Assembly (NCBI GenBank): GCA_021629085.1
Contig: JAJXRJ010000001.1
Coordinates: 54,948 to 118,947, forward strand
Length of the DNA stretch: 64,000 nucleotides
Source: Oscillospiraceae bacterium
Lineage (GTDB): Bacteria > Bacillota > Clostridia > UMGS1810
Direction of reading: 5' to 3'
The position numbers were made by a program, and so were the translations under genes. Position 1 is the stretch's first letter. Every line of letters starts with the position of its first letter. Of the stretch, positions 53,097 through 61,451 are shown piece after piece. Below the pieces are notes generated by a model. The model worked only from the letters and a program-made list of their open reading frames with translations. It had not been told where the DNA came from and searched no databases.

Positions 53097-56048
53097 TTAT
53101 CTGTAAATTACAATTGCGTTGATTGCACCGTTTTGATATCTTCTCTGTATAAATACTTTGGAAGCATCCTGCAATGTATACAAGTCGGCAGGCCGAATCG
53201 TTCCAGAAGGATCAGAGATAAACTTAATTCTATTAGAAGCAGTGGTTTCTTGGCTGTCAACCAACAGTACGTAGGTTCCCGAGCTAACGGTATACGTCTC
53301 CACAGGCTGGCTTGCAATGTAAGAAGCCTCGTCATCGCCAAATTCTTCTACTGCATCCTCAGGGATTTCGTAGACAAACCCTGGCAGCAGATTCATTGAA
53401 GCTCCGTCGTAGGCAGTGACTGTACCCTGCATTGCATTGTAATACTGTGTGTCACCGTTATATTCCTCGCTAATCATAAAGTCGTCATCTACACTCTGTG
53501 AAGTGCCGCCGTTAAACGGTTTATACAGCTCTCCATCCACAAAGACCTTTTCTACCAGGCTCAGTTTGCCATTTTTCGTGGCAAACTTAATAATGTCGCC
53601 CTGTTTCAGCCCACTTAACAGTCCATCCATTTCAGCGTTAATGGTCTGTTTCTGCGGATTGCTTTTACCAAGTTCGTAATACGTCAGCTCTTGCGTCCGT
53701 TCATCGTCTGTAGACGGATCCAATACCGCTCTTACCGAATCTACGATTACGGCAGGCGTAGCACCGGTCACTTCCACATTGGCAGCACCGCCGTATACAA
53801 CGACAATTTCTGCCCGTTTGCTGGAACCACTCTGGTTGACATTAAAGCCTTCCACATAGTAATCTTTGCCGGAAGTAAAGTAACCAGCCTTGGTATAAAC
53901 CTGATAATCATCTACCTCATAGCGGTCGTCCGGCACAACAAACACTTTGGTCGTTGTAATATCCGGATTGGTCGAGCTAGCGGTAAATGTCATACTAAAT
54001 TGAATAATGTTGCTGCTGTTTTTAAAGGCGTTGGATGCATATGTCAATTTTTCCGAACCGTCCTGAACACCCAAATCATATTCAATTGTGTCATCTCCAC
54101 CGAGCCCTGTATCGGAAGCGACGGTTTTAATGCTGCGGATTTCCCGCATACCACTTGTTGTTTCAAAAATAATCGGTTGGTCAAACAGGCCGTTTCCTTT
54201 GAGCGCCTCATTGCTCTTTTGGTTTTTGATTGCTGCTGAAGTGGATTTTAACAGTTCAATCAGCTCTCTTGCGGAAACGTTGCCGCCATTTACAGAAATT
54301 TTGCTGCCGCTCTTTAAGGTATAGTCTTCCGGTTTCGAAGCGTTAGCAGCGAGTATCGTCAGCTCAATTTCATCCATGCTGATAAATGCTTCGTCGTATA
54401 ATACATCAATCAGATATCCGTACACCGCATTATCCGAAACAGCGGTTGTGACCACTTTGCCATTGTAATCCAGATAGAAAGTGCCAGTCTCGCCAAACCC
54501 GATCTCCATGCTGGAATCTTCGGCAATCAATTCTTCATAGTAACTGGACATTTCATAATCTTCATCATCAATGGTAATGTAGCCGCTGTCCGAATTGGCT
54601 TTTCCCTTTACGGTAATGGTAGAAATACGCACTTCCGTTTTTGCCGTTCTGGATGCTACACCATTTTCATAAGGCATTGCAACCGAAATGACTGAGTTTT
54701 TCTTAATCGTGTTAAAGGTTGCATCCTGTGCTTTATTTGGTGCGTTATACAAGGTGTAAACAATTTCGTCTTCCTCAGCATCCGGATCAAGGGTAATTGT
54801 CCTCGGATACCCTCTGGAATCTTTCAAATACTTATCAGTAATGACACCATCTTCTGCAGAGATTGTTCCAACCACATAGGTTTCAAAGTTGGATACAAAT
54901 GCAACGTCCATTTGGCCGTCCTGCCCATTGTCAACAAACCGGATTTCTCCGTTGTCGATATCAAGCAGCTCTACTTTTTCTGTACTTGTTACAGCGCCAA
55001 CACCACTTCCGTTATAAATAATCGAAAGGTCATCACTGAGACTGAGCGTTGATGGCCTGCTGGAACCATCTTTATAATATTCCACACTGCTTGCATCCAC
55101 GCTTTCAATCTGGTAGTCTGAAATGATATGTTCATCATTGAGCGACGCTGAAATTTTCCCAATGATTCGTTTTGACCGCTCAACGGTGTATGTGAATTCC
55201 ACCTCATAACCCAGCAGGTTTTTCATTTGCTCCAGCGTCTGGTTTTCAAAGACATACACTTGATTGTCAATCTGGACTTCATTTCTGGAAAGCCCCAGCT
55301 GCATGCCGGTCAGCGTATAATCATAAACGCCTTCTACCTGGCCAAATTCTTCTTCGGGCTCTTCAGAATTGTCAATGATCGTTCCACTCGTAATAGAACC
55401 ATTCCCGCCTGGAACGGTGACTGTCACTTTGTCATAGGGATCAGAGTCAAGCATGTTGCAAATAATCTGCGCAACCAATCCACGCGGTGCGGGAGTTTCT
55501 GCAGCAGAAGCAGCTCTTGCGGTAATGCCAACCTGGTTTGCAACTGTGATATAGCCTGTATACCAAGGATCGGTCTGTGGGATAACAGGCGTATAGCCCA
55601 ATGCACAAACAGCCATTTTTACCGCTTCTGCGTACAGCACTTCATTGTTGGGACGAAATGTTCCGTCCTCATATCCATCGATAACACCAAGATCAACCGC
55701 ATACGCTATGTAAGGAATGGCCCATGCGACTGTGGGGTCTTCGTCAACATCCGCAAAACCAGCCGGCTTTGTAGTCGTAGTTGCAACATCTTTTGCCTGC
55801 GCCACCACTAAAAGCTTTGCAAACTCTGCACGCGTGATAGTCGCATCCGGCTTATAGGTTCTAACACCGGTTTCGTCAAGATAGCCGTCCACGATTTTTT
55901 CTTCGTATAGGCGCTCAATCGCCTCTGCGTAAGGCGTATTCTCATCAACGTCTGCAAAGATGCCGGCAGCAGTTACCGTACTGACCACAGACGTAAACAA
56001 GAACAGAAAAAGCGTCACGAACGCAGTCATTCTTTTTGCGCTCTTCAT
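53097..56048 (-). CDS. SLH-domain surface protein
   Basis: 983 aa. The signal peptide (about 1-27, ending AAG) is followed by three SLH domains: about 30-88 (FADVDENTPYAEAI), about 97-152 (FADVDEDP...GYEDGTFRPN) and a weaker third at about 160-205. The remaining 750 residues are beta-rich, Asp/Ser/Thr-rich, without recognised catalytic motifs. It should be anchored to pyruvylated secondary cell-wall polymer and may be an S-layer or major surface protein. The strong promoter and RBS (AGGAGG) fit high expression. Confidence 0.85.
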   Translation of the reverse strand: MKSAKRMTAFVTLFLFLFTSVVSTVTAAGIFADVDENTPYAEAIERLYEEKIVDGYLDETGVRTYKPDATITRAEFAKLLVVAQAKDVATTTTKPAGFADVDEDPTVAWAIPYIAYAVDLGVIDGYEDGTFRPNNEVLYAEAVKMAVCALGYTPVIPQTDPWYTGYITVANQVGITARAASAAETPAPRGLVAQIICNMLDSDPYDKVTVTVPGGNGSITSGTIIDNSEEPEEEFGQVEGVYDYTLTGMQLGLSRNEVQIDNQVYVFENQTLEQMKNLLGYEVEFTYTVERSKRIIGKISASLNDEHIISDYQIESVDASSVEYYKDGSSRPSTLSLSDDLSIIYNGSGVGAVTSTEKVELLDIDNGEIRFVDNGQDGQMDVAFVSNFETYVVGTISAEDGVITDKYLKDSRGYPRTITLDPDAEEDEIVYTLYNAPNKAQDATFNTIKKNSVISVAMPYENGVASRTAKTEVRISTITVKGKANSDSGYITIDDEDYEMSSYYEELIAEDSSMEIGFGETGTFYLDYNGKVVTTAVSDNAVYGYLIDVLYDEAFISMDEIELTILAANASKPEDYTLKSGSKISVNGGNVSARELIELLKSTSAAIKNQKSNEALKGNGLFDQPIIFETTSGMREIRSIKTVASDTGLGGDDTIEYDLGVQDGSEKLTYASNAFKNSSNIIQFSMTFTASSTNPDITTTKVFVVPDDRYEVDDYQVYTKAGYFTSGKDYYVEGFNVNQSGSSKRAEIVVVYGGAANVEVTGATPAVIVDSVRAVLDPSTDDERTQELTYYELGKSNPQKQTINAEMDGLLSGLKQGDIIKFATKNGKLSLVEKVFVDGELYKPFNGGTSQSVDDDFMISEEYNGDTQYYNAMQGTVTAYDGASMNLLPGFVYEIPEDAVEEFGDDEASYIASQPVETYTVSSGTYVLLVDSQETTASNRIKFISDPSGTIRPADLYTLQDASKVFIQRRYQNGAINAIVIYR

Positions 56049-56101
56049 GTAGATACCTCCTAAATCTCAATAAATTTTTCTAGTGACTACTACACAGTTT
56101 T

Positions 56102-56130
56102 ATTGTATCACTGTCAAGTGATTCCGTCAA
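56102..56130 (-). promoter_or_regulatory. Strong promoter of SLH protein gene
   Basis: On the minus strand TTGACG (56130-56125), a 17-nt spacer and TACAAT (56107-56102), about 50 nt before ATG. A second TTGACA lies inside the spacer. Confidence 0.75.
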
Positions 56131-56165
56131 CCTTCTTATATAATTGAAACGAATATGTAACATTT

Positions 56166-57602
56166 TTAATGCGTTCTAAAATATCGTCTGTTTAAAGTCC
56201 AAAGCTGGCTTCTGTCAAGGCTTTCCAGCTGTTCTTGTGTAATCCGGAACTGCCAGTTTCCGGCAGCGCGCCCAGGGGTGTTCATTCTGGTATCTGCCCC
56301 AAATCCAAGTAAATCCTGAATGGGAAAAATGACTGTTTTGGCACTGCTTGCAAACAGTGTGCGCAACATAGAAGAAAGCCCCTCTTCCCACGGCTTTTGG
56401 CCATGCCCGCAATAGGCAAGGACACGGCTTCTGGTTTTTGCATCCAGCTCCCATAAGTAGCCCAACAGCGTATTGTTGTCGTGCGTGCCGGAATAAGCGA
56501 CACAGTTACCATCATAGTTGTGGGGCAGATGAAGATTGTCTTCGTCCTCTAAAAACGCAAACTGGAATACCCGCATGCCGGGAAACCCGCTGTCCTCCAC
56601 AAGCGCTCGGACATCAGGCGTGATATCGCCCAAATCCTCCGCAATAATGAGCCGGCCGGCTGTCCAGATTTTCATCCTGTCAATGAGATCCCTTCCCGGC
56701 CCTGGCCGCCATTCGCCTTCCTTGGCGGATTTTGCCCCATAGGGAACAGCCCAATAGGAGGAAAATGCCCTGAAGTGGTCCAGCCGCAGGCCGTCAAACA
56801 TGGAAAGTGCATGTTCAATTCTGCTGTGCCACCATGTATACCTGTCCTGCGCCATATAGGCCCAGTCATAGAGCGGATTTCCCCAGAGCTGGCCTTGGTT
56901 GGAAAAATAATCGGGCGGCACGCCGGCCACAGCAGAGGGCCTGCCCGCCCGATCGAGCAAAAACTGCTTTTGGTTGCCCCAGACATCGCTGCTGTCATAA
57001 GAGACATACATGGGCATATCGCCAATGATTTGTATGCCTCTCTGGTTCGCATATTGCTTTAGCGTCTGCCACTGTGTATGAAACGTATACTGAACCCACT
57101 GCCACGCAAACAGCGTTTCCGGTTCCGGTTTAACAACCGTCCATTGGTTCCACGGCTTTTGACCGTTTGCCTCTCGAAGCGCTAAAAATTTACAGCAGTT
57201 TTCAAGGTGTGGCTGCGATAAGATAAACTGTTCAATTGCTGTCCTATCTCCTACCCGGCCCGCCGCAGCTTTTAAGAGCGGCAGCCGTTCTGACTGTAAT
57301 CGGTCAAATTCGCACAAATACGGCGTGTGCTGCCGCTGCGCCTGGAGTTCTTCTTTGGAAATAAGCCCCTGTTCCTGTAATGGCTGTAAATCAATCAGCC
57401 ACGGATTCCCACCAAATGCAGAGAGGGATTGATAAGGGGAGTGGTAAGAATCGGGAAGGCAAAACGGCAGCACCTGCCAATACGTAAAGCCACAATCCGA
57501 AAGAAAATCAACAAAATCAAATGCTGCTTTGGAAAACCCACCAATTCCGTATTCACCATACAGTGATGAAATATGCATCAAAACGCCGCTTGATCGATTC
57601 AT
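56166..57602 (-). CDS. malQ: 4-alpha-glucanotransferase (amylomaltase)
   Basis: 478 aa GH77 enzyme from ATG 57602 (GGAGGG upstream; the frame extends to 57683 through the upstream terminator). It starts SSGVLMHISSLYGEYGIGG. Catalytic residues are visible in LRLDHFRA (nucleophile Asp), IIAEDLG (acid/base Glu) and SGTHDNNT. It disproportionates malto-oligosaccharides in the cytoplasm. It sits downstream of a sugar importer but behind a terminator. Confidence 0.93.
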   Translation of the reverse strand: MNRSSGVLMHISSLYGEYGIGGFSKAAFDFVDFLSDCGFTYWQVLPFCLPDSYHSPYQSLSAFGGNPWLIDLQPLQEQGLISKEELQAQRQHTPYLCEFDRLQSERLPLLKAAAGRVGDRTAIEQFILSQPHLENCCKFLALREANGQKPWNQWTVVKPEPETLFAWQWVQYTFHTQWQTLKQYANQRGIQIIGDMPMYVSYDSSDVWGNQKQFLLDRAGRPSAVAGVPPDYFSNQGQLWGNPLYDWAYMAQDRYTWWHSRIEHALSMFDGLRLDHFRAFSSYWAVPYGAKSAKEGEWRPGPGRDLIDRMKIWTAGRLIIAEDLGDITPDVRALVEDSGFPGMRVFQFAFLEDEDNLHLPHNYDGNCVAYSGTHDNNTLLGYLWELDAKTRSRVLAYCGHGQKPWEEGLSSMLRTLFASSAKTVIFPIQDLLGFGADTRMNTPGRAAGNWQFRITQEQLESLDRSQLWTLNRRYFRTH

Positions 57603-57631
57603 GGATTCCCTCCGGTCACAATTTGTTGTCA

Positions 57632-57675
57632 AATAAAAACCCCTGTTTACAAAATCGCTTTTGTAAATAGGGGTT
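57632..57675 (-). terminator. Terminator of the sugar ABC operon
   Basis: 17-bp arms (57675-57659 and 57654-57638, one G-T/A-C deviation) with a 4-nt loop, then TTTATTTG on the minus strand. Confidence 0.85.
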
Positions 57676-57696
57676 TCATCCATTTTGAATCATTGA

Positions 57697-58599
57697 TTAG
57701 CCCTTGATAGAACCAATCATAACACCATGGACAAAGTATTTTTGTACAAAAGGATAAATACACCAAACCGGCAAGCTTGCCACAATAATCAATGCGTATT
57801 TAAGCAAATCAGCAAGGTTTGCACGCTGTGCAAAGCTGTCACCTTCCAGCATTGATTCAGAGTTCATCTCGTTTGCAAGCAAAATATCTTTCAGTATTAC
57901 CTGCAGCGGCTGTTTTTCATATTCTGTCAAGTACAGATATGCATTAAAGTAAACGTTCCAGTGTGCTACAGCATAGTACAGTGTGATAACTGCCAAAATT
58001 GCCTTGGAAAGCGGGAGCACCATAGTGGCAAAAAAGCGGAAATCACTGCATCCATCTATTTTTGCTGCCTCCAGCAACTCCTTTGGAATATTTTGAAAGT
58101 TGGTTCTTGTAATAATCATGTTGTAAACTGAAATAGCACCAGGGATAATCATAACCAACCGATTGTTGATAAGGCCGTAGTCCTGCATCACAACATAGTT
58201 GGGAATCATACCGCCCGAAAACAGCATGGTAAAGGTGAACAGGAACATAAAAAAGTTCCGGCCAGGCATATCGCTTCTGGAAAGCGGATAAGCACATAAA
58301 ACGGTCATTCCAACATTTACAAGTGTTCCAAAAACCGTATAAATAATGGTGTTTCCATATCCGCTCAAAACATTCTGCTGTTTAAACACAGCTTCATAAC
58401 CTTCCAAGCTGAAATCAACCGGCCACAGGCCAACCCTTCCGCCCGCAACCGCTTTTCCCGAAGAAAACGACGATGCAATAACGTTTAACATTGGTAACAA
58501 TACGATGGCCAATACTATTACCATGATGACATTTACAACCGCATAGAAAATCGTATCGCTTCTACAGGTTGAAATGGCTGTACTTTTTCTCTGCTTCAA
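57697..58599 (-). CDS. Carbohydrate ABC transporter permease (YtcP/LplC type)
   Basis: 300 aa with six transmembrane helices. The EAA-loop region is KELLEAAKIDGCSDFRFF, coupling to the ATPase. It pairs with the 324-aa permease encoded 16 nt upstream. Ends just before the operon terminator. Confidence 0.9.
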   Translation of the reverse strand: MKQRKSTAISTCRSDTIFYAVVNVIMVIVLAIVLLPMLNVIASSFSSGKAVAGGRVGLWPVDFSLEGYEAVFKQQNVLSGYGNTIIYTVFGTLVNVGMTVLCAYPLSRSDMPGRNFFMFLFTFTMLFSGGMIPNYVVMQDYGLINNRLVMIIPGAISVYNMIITRTNFQNIPKELLEAAKIDGCSDFRFFATMVLPLSKAILAVITLYYAVAHWNVYFNAYLYLTEYEKQPLQVILKDILLANEMNSESMLEGDSFAQRANLADLLKYALIIVASLPVWCIYPFVQKYFVHGVMIGSIKG

Positions 58600-58615
58600 T
58601 TTTGACCCTCCTATT

Positions 58616-59590
58616 CTACCAAAGACTTGTTTCGCTTACGCGTCTTGAAATGGCATTTACGCTTACCAACAAAATTAAGTTAATGACAGAGTTGAAAAGT
58701 CCAATTGCGGTACCAGTTTCAAATTGCTGCATGATGATACCACGTTTATAGGAGAAGGTGGATATAATCTGGCTCTTTGACAGGTTGGTATCCGCCTGCA
58801 TCAGCAAGACCTTTTCAAAGCCGACATTCATCAGCTGTCCAGTGTTCATGATAAGCAAAATAATTGCCGTAGGAAGGATTGTCGGAATGTCAATATGCCA
58901 AACGCGCTGCAGACGGGTAGCACCATCAATAATGGCGGCTTCTGTCTGCTCAATGTCGGAGTTGGACAAAGCGGCAAGATAAATGATGGTTGACCATCCC
59001 ATGTTTTGCCAAATGCCAGACCACACATACAAATGTTGGAAAGCGCTGGCAGACCCCATGGGGCTGGCGTCGTAACTGCCATTCGGGAAAAGGATATCAT
59101 AAATCTGTTTAAACAGACCAACTTTTGTATTGAAGAACTGGGTCAGAATACCAACCATAACAACGGTTGAAATAAAGTGCGGCAGATAGGTTACCATCTG
59201 CACTGTTTTCTTATATGCCTTATTGCGCATTACATTGAGCCCCAACGCCAGTAAAATCGGAATTGGGAATCCTGCAACCAGGCTGTAAACAGAAACGGTG
59301 ATGGTATTAATAAACGCCTGCCGGAATTCTTCCTGCTGCAAGAAACGGAAATACCGTAAGCCTACCCATGGGCTGCCCCAAATTCCCTTCGTCGCACTAA
59401 ACTTCTTAAATGCAATCTGGATACCAAACATGGGCACATAGGCAAACATTATAATATAAATTACCGGCAGCAGCAGCAGTACATAAAGCTGCCAGGCAAG
59501 TTTTATATTCTTGAAGTTATTTTGTAGGGCAATGGAATTCTTACCCTTTTTTGGATTTGATTTTTCAATGCTTGTTTTCTGTGTGTTCAT
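58616..59590 (-). CDS. Carbohydrate ABC transporter permease (LplB type)
   Basis: 324 aa from ATG 59590 (TTGGAGATAG upstream; the frame extends further without an RBS). Six transmembrane helices follow a basic N-terminal tail. The EAA loop contains IEQTEAAIIDGATRLQRVWH. First permease of the importer, after the solute-binding lipoprotein gene. Confidence 0.9.
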   Translation of the reverse strand: MNTQKTSIEKSNPKKGKNSIALQNNFKNIKLAWQLYVLLLLPVIYIIMFAYVPMFGIQIAFKKFSATKGIWGSPWVGLRYFRFLQQEEFRQAFINTITVSVYSLVAGFPIPILLALGLNVMRNKAYKKTVQMVTYLPHFISTVVMVGILTQFFNTKVGLFKQIYDILFPNGSYDASPMGSASAFQHLYVWSGIWQNMGWSTIIYLAALSNSDIEQTEAAIIDGATRLQRVWHIDIPTILPTAIILLIMNTGQLMNVGFEKVLLMQADTNLSKSQIISTFSYKRGIIMQQFETGTAIGLFNSVINLILLVSVNAISRRVSETSLW

Positions 59591-59705
59591 ATTTTCTATC
59601 TCCAATATAATTAAATCCCTGCCAAAAGGTTGTGTTATTGGTTTGCCACACAGGGCAAACCAATAACCAACACTTTTCAAACGTTGTTCCAATCAAATAT
59701 TGGGG

Positions 59706-61391
59706 TTATCTTGCTCTGCCTTCTTCAAAGCGGTCATAACCAATCTGGGAGAGTTCCAGATAACGGTCAACACCATAATTTTTCAATTCTTGCTGGAATG
59801 CATCCCAATCTTTGTCAATGTCTTTTTCACCTGTAATAAATGAAGCGACATTTTGTTTTACAAATGCGTCAATTGTAGCAAACAGTTCTGCATATTCTTC
59901 ATATTCTTCTGCTTCAAACAACTGTTTTTCAACAATCTTATCCGGGCCTTTGCCATAGTACGCGGTAATTGCATCTGCTTTTACTTTTTCACCGTCTAAC
60001 GGATTGCCGTTCCACGCCATACCATCTGAAATTGCAGCATACCGGAACTGCGGGTTGGTTGCCTGCCAATGCGAGTTCTGCGGAACGCCAAATTGGAGAA
60101 TTGGAACGATTTCTGCTTCTACACCAATGTTTTCAAACAAGCATACATCGTCTTCGGTTGCGGGTCTCCAGTCAGTACCTTCTTCACCATAACGTGCGAA
60201 GATAGAAGCATCTTTGCTCAACATGAAGTCCATTAAAGCAAACGCAGCCAGCGGGTTTTTGCAGTATTTTGTGATTGTGCCATTTACACGTGCATCGATC
60301 GGCTGTTTATATGCCCAAGCAACACCATCGGGGCCTTCCAACGGCGGAAGTGCTACATAATCCAGCATTCTCTCAGGCGTAACGCTAAATACGTTATCCG
60401 GGCTACCGGAGGTATATACGCCAATGATGTTGTCTTCCATCTGTGCAACAGATTTTAAGGAAGCGTTGTCCATGGAGAAGGATTCCACGTCAAACAGGCC
60501 CTCATCTACCAAGGAGTTAATGTATCTGAGCGCATCCTGGAACTCAGGCTGCATGTAAGCGAGGCTCAGCTTACCGTTATCATCCACAACATAGTAATTC
60601 TTCTGATCATCATAAATGAAAGAGTTGATTAAGAAGTGATACGGTGTCTGACGATAGCCATCTTTTGAACCGGTGAAGCCCAGCTCATCAGCTTTGCCGT
60701 TGCCATTTGGATCCTGCGTTTTAAACGCTTTTAATACATTTCTCAAATCTTCTGTCGTTTTCGGAACTTCCAGGCCAAGCTTGTCAAGCCAAACTTTATT
60801 GATCCAGGCTTTACCGGAATAAACATTGCCCTGCTGTTCGGTTATGTAAGGCATAAAGTAGCGGTGACCGTCAGCAGAAAGCAGGTATTTTTCCACATCG
60901 CAAAGGCTTTCTTCCATTGCAATTTTGATGTAGTTGCCATACTCGTCAATATAGTCGTCGAGCGGCACAAAAATGTTTTCGCCTTCTACACCGTATTTGG
61001 TGAGAATGTCGTCACCAAACTGAATGCCCATAAACACTTCCGGCATCGTGCTGTCGTTTGCAGCAAGCATAATTTTCGCTTTTTCTGTGCCGTCTGCCAT
61101 GATATTGAATTTTAAATCCAACCCAGTTTGTTCTTCCAGCCACAGAGTGAATTTGTTGGTTTCAAAGTCAGTAACATTGGAGTCGGAACCTTTACCAATG
61201 GTCAGAGAAATATCTTTTCCCTTGGCAAATCCAACCTCTTTGTTCTTTACAGCTTCTGCAACTTTTTGATCTGCTTCTGCCATTGCATTAGTCTTTGCCG
61301 TGTCGGTGTTGCTGTTGCCACAAGATGTCATAAGAAGCATTGCAACCAGAGCAAATACTGCTATGATGCGTTTTTTGTTGACATGTTTCAT
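59706..61391 (-). CDS. Extracellular solute-binding lipoprotein
   Basis: 561 aa. A signal peptide with lipobox LLMTSC gives a lipidated Cys24. The type 1 solute-binding fold is of the LplA/YtcQ size class (about 500-560 aa), usually for complex oligosaccharides. The ligand is unknown. RBS GAGGAGAGG lies before ATG 61391. No ABC ATPase gene is in the operon, so a shared MsmK-type ATPase encoded elsewhere is expected. Confidence 0.9.
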   Translation of the reverse strand: MKHVNKKRIIAVFALVAMLLMTSCGNSNTDTAKTNAMAEADQKVAEAVKNKEVGFAKGKDISLTIGKGSDSNVTDFETNKFTLWLEEQTGLDLKFNIMADGTEKAKIMLAANDSTMPEVFMGIQFGDDILTKYGVEGENIFVPLDDYIDEYGNYIKIAMEESLCDVEKYLLSADGHRYFMPYITEQQGNVYSGKAWINKVWLDKLGLEVPKTTEDLRNVLKAFKTQDPNGNGKADELGFTGSKDGYRQTPYHFLINSFIYDDQKNYYVVDDNGKLSLAYMQPEFQDALRYINSLVDEGLFDVESFSMDNASLKSVAQMEDNIIGVYTSGSPDNVFSVTPERMLDYVALPPLEGPDGVAWAYKQPIDARVNGTITKYCKNPLAAFALMDFMLSKDASIFARYGEEGTDWRPATEDDVCLFENIGVEAEIVPILQFGVPQNSHWQATNPQFRYAAISDGMAWNGNPLDGEKVKADAITAYYGKGPDKIVEKQLFEAEEYEEYAELFATIDAFVKQNVASFITGEKDIDKDWDAFQQELKNYGVDRYLELSQIGYDRFEEGRAR

Positions 61392-61417
61392 TTTACCTCT
61401 CCTCTTCTTGATTATTT

Positions 61418-61440
61418 AATATTATTTTTAAAATAATATT
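61418..61440. repeat. AT-only palindrome
   Basis: 11-bp arms AATATTATTTT (61418-61428) and AAAATAATATT (61430-61440) with a 1-nt centre, between the secreted protein gene and the solute-binding gene. It may be an operator, or a weak hairpin. Confidence 0.45.
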
Positions 61441-61451
61441 CTAACACAAAG

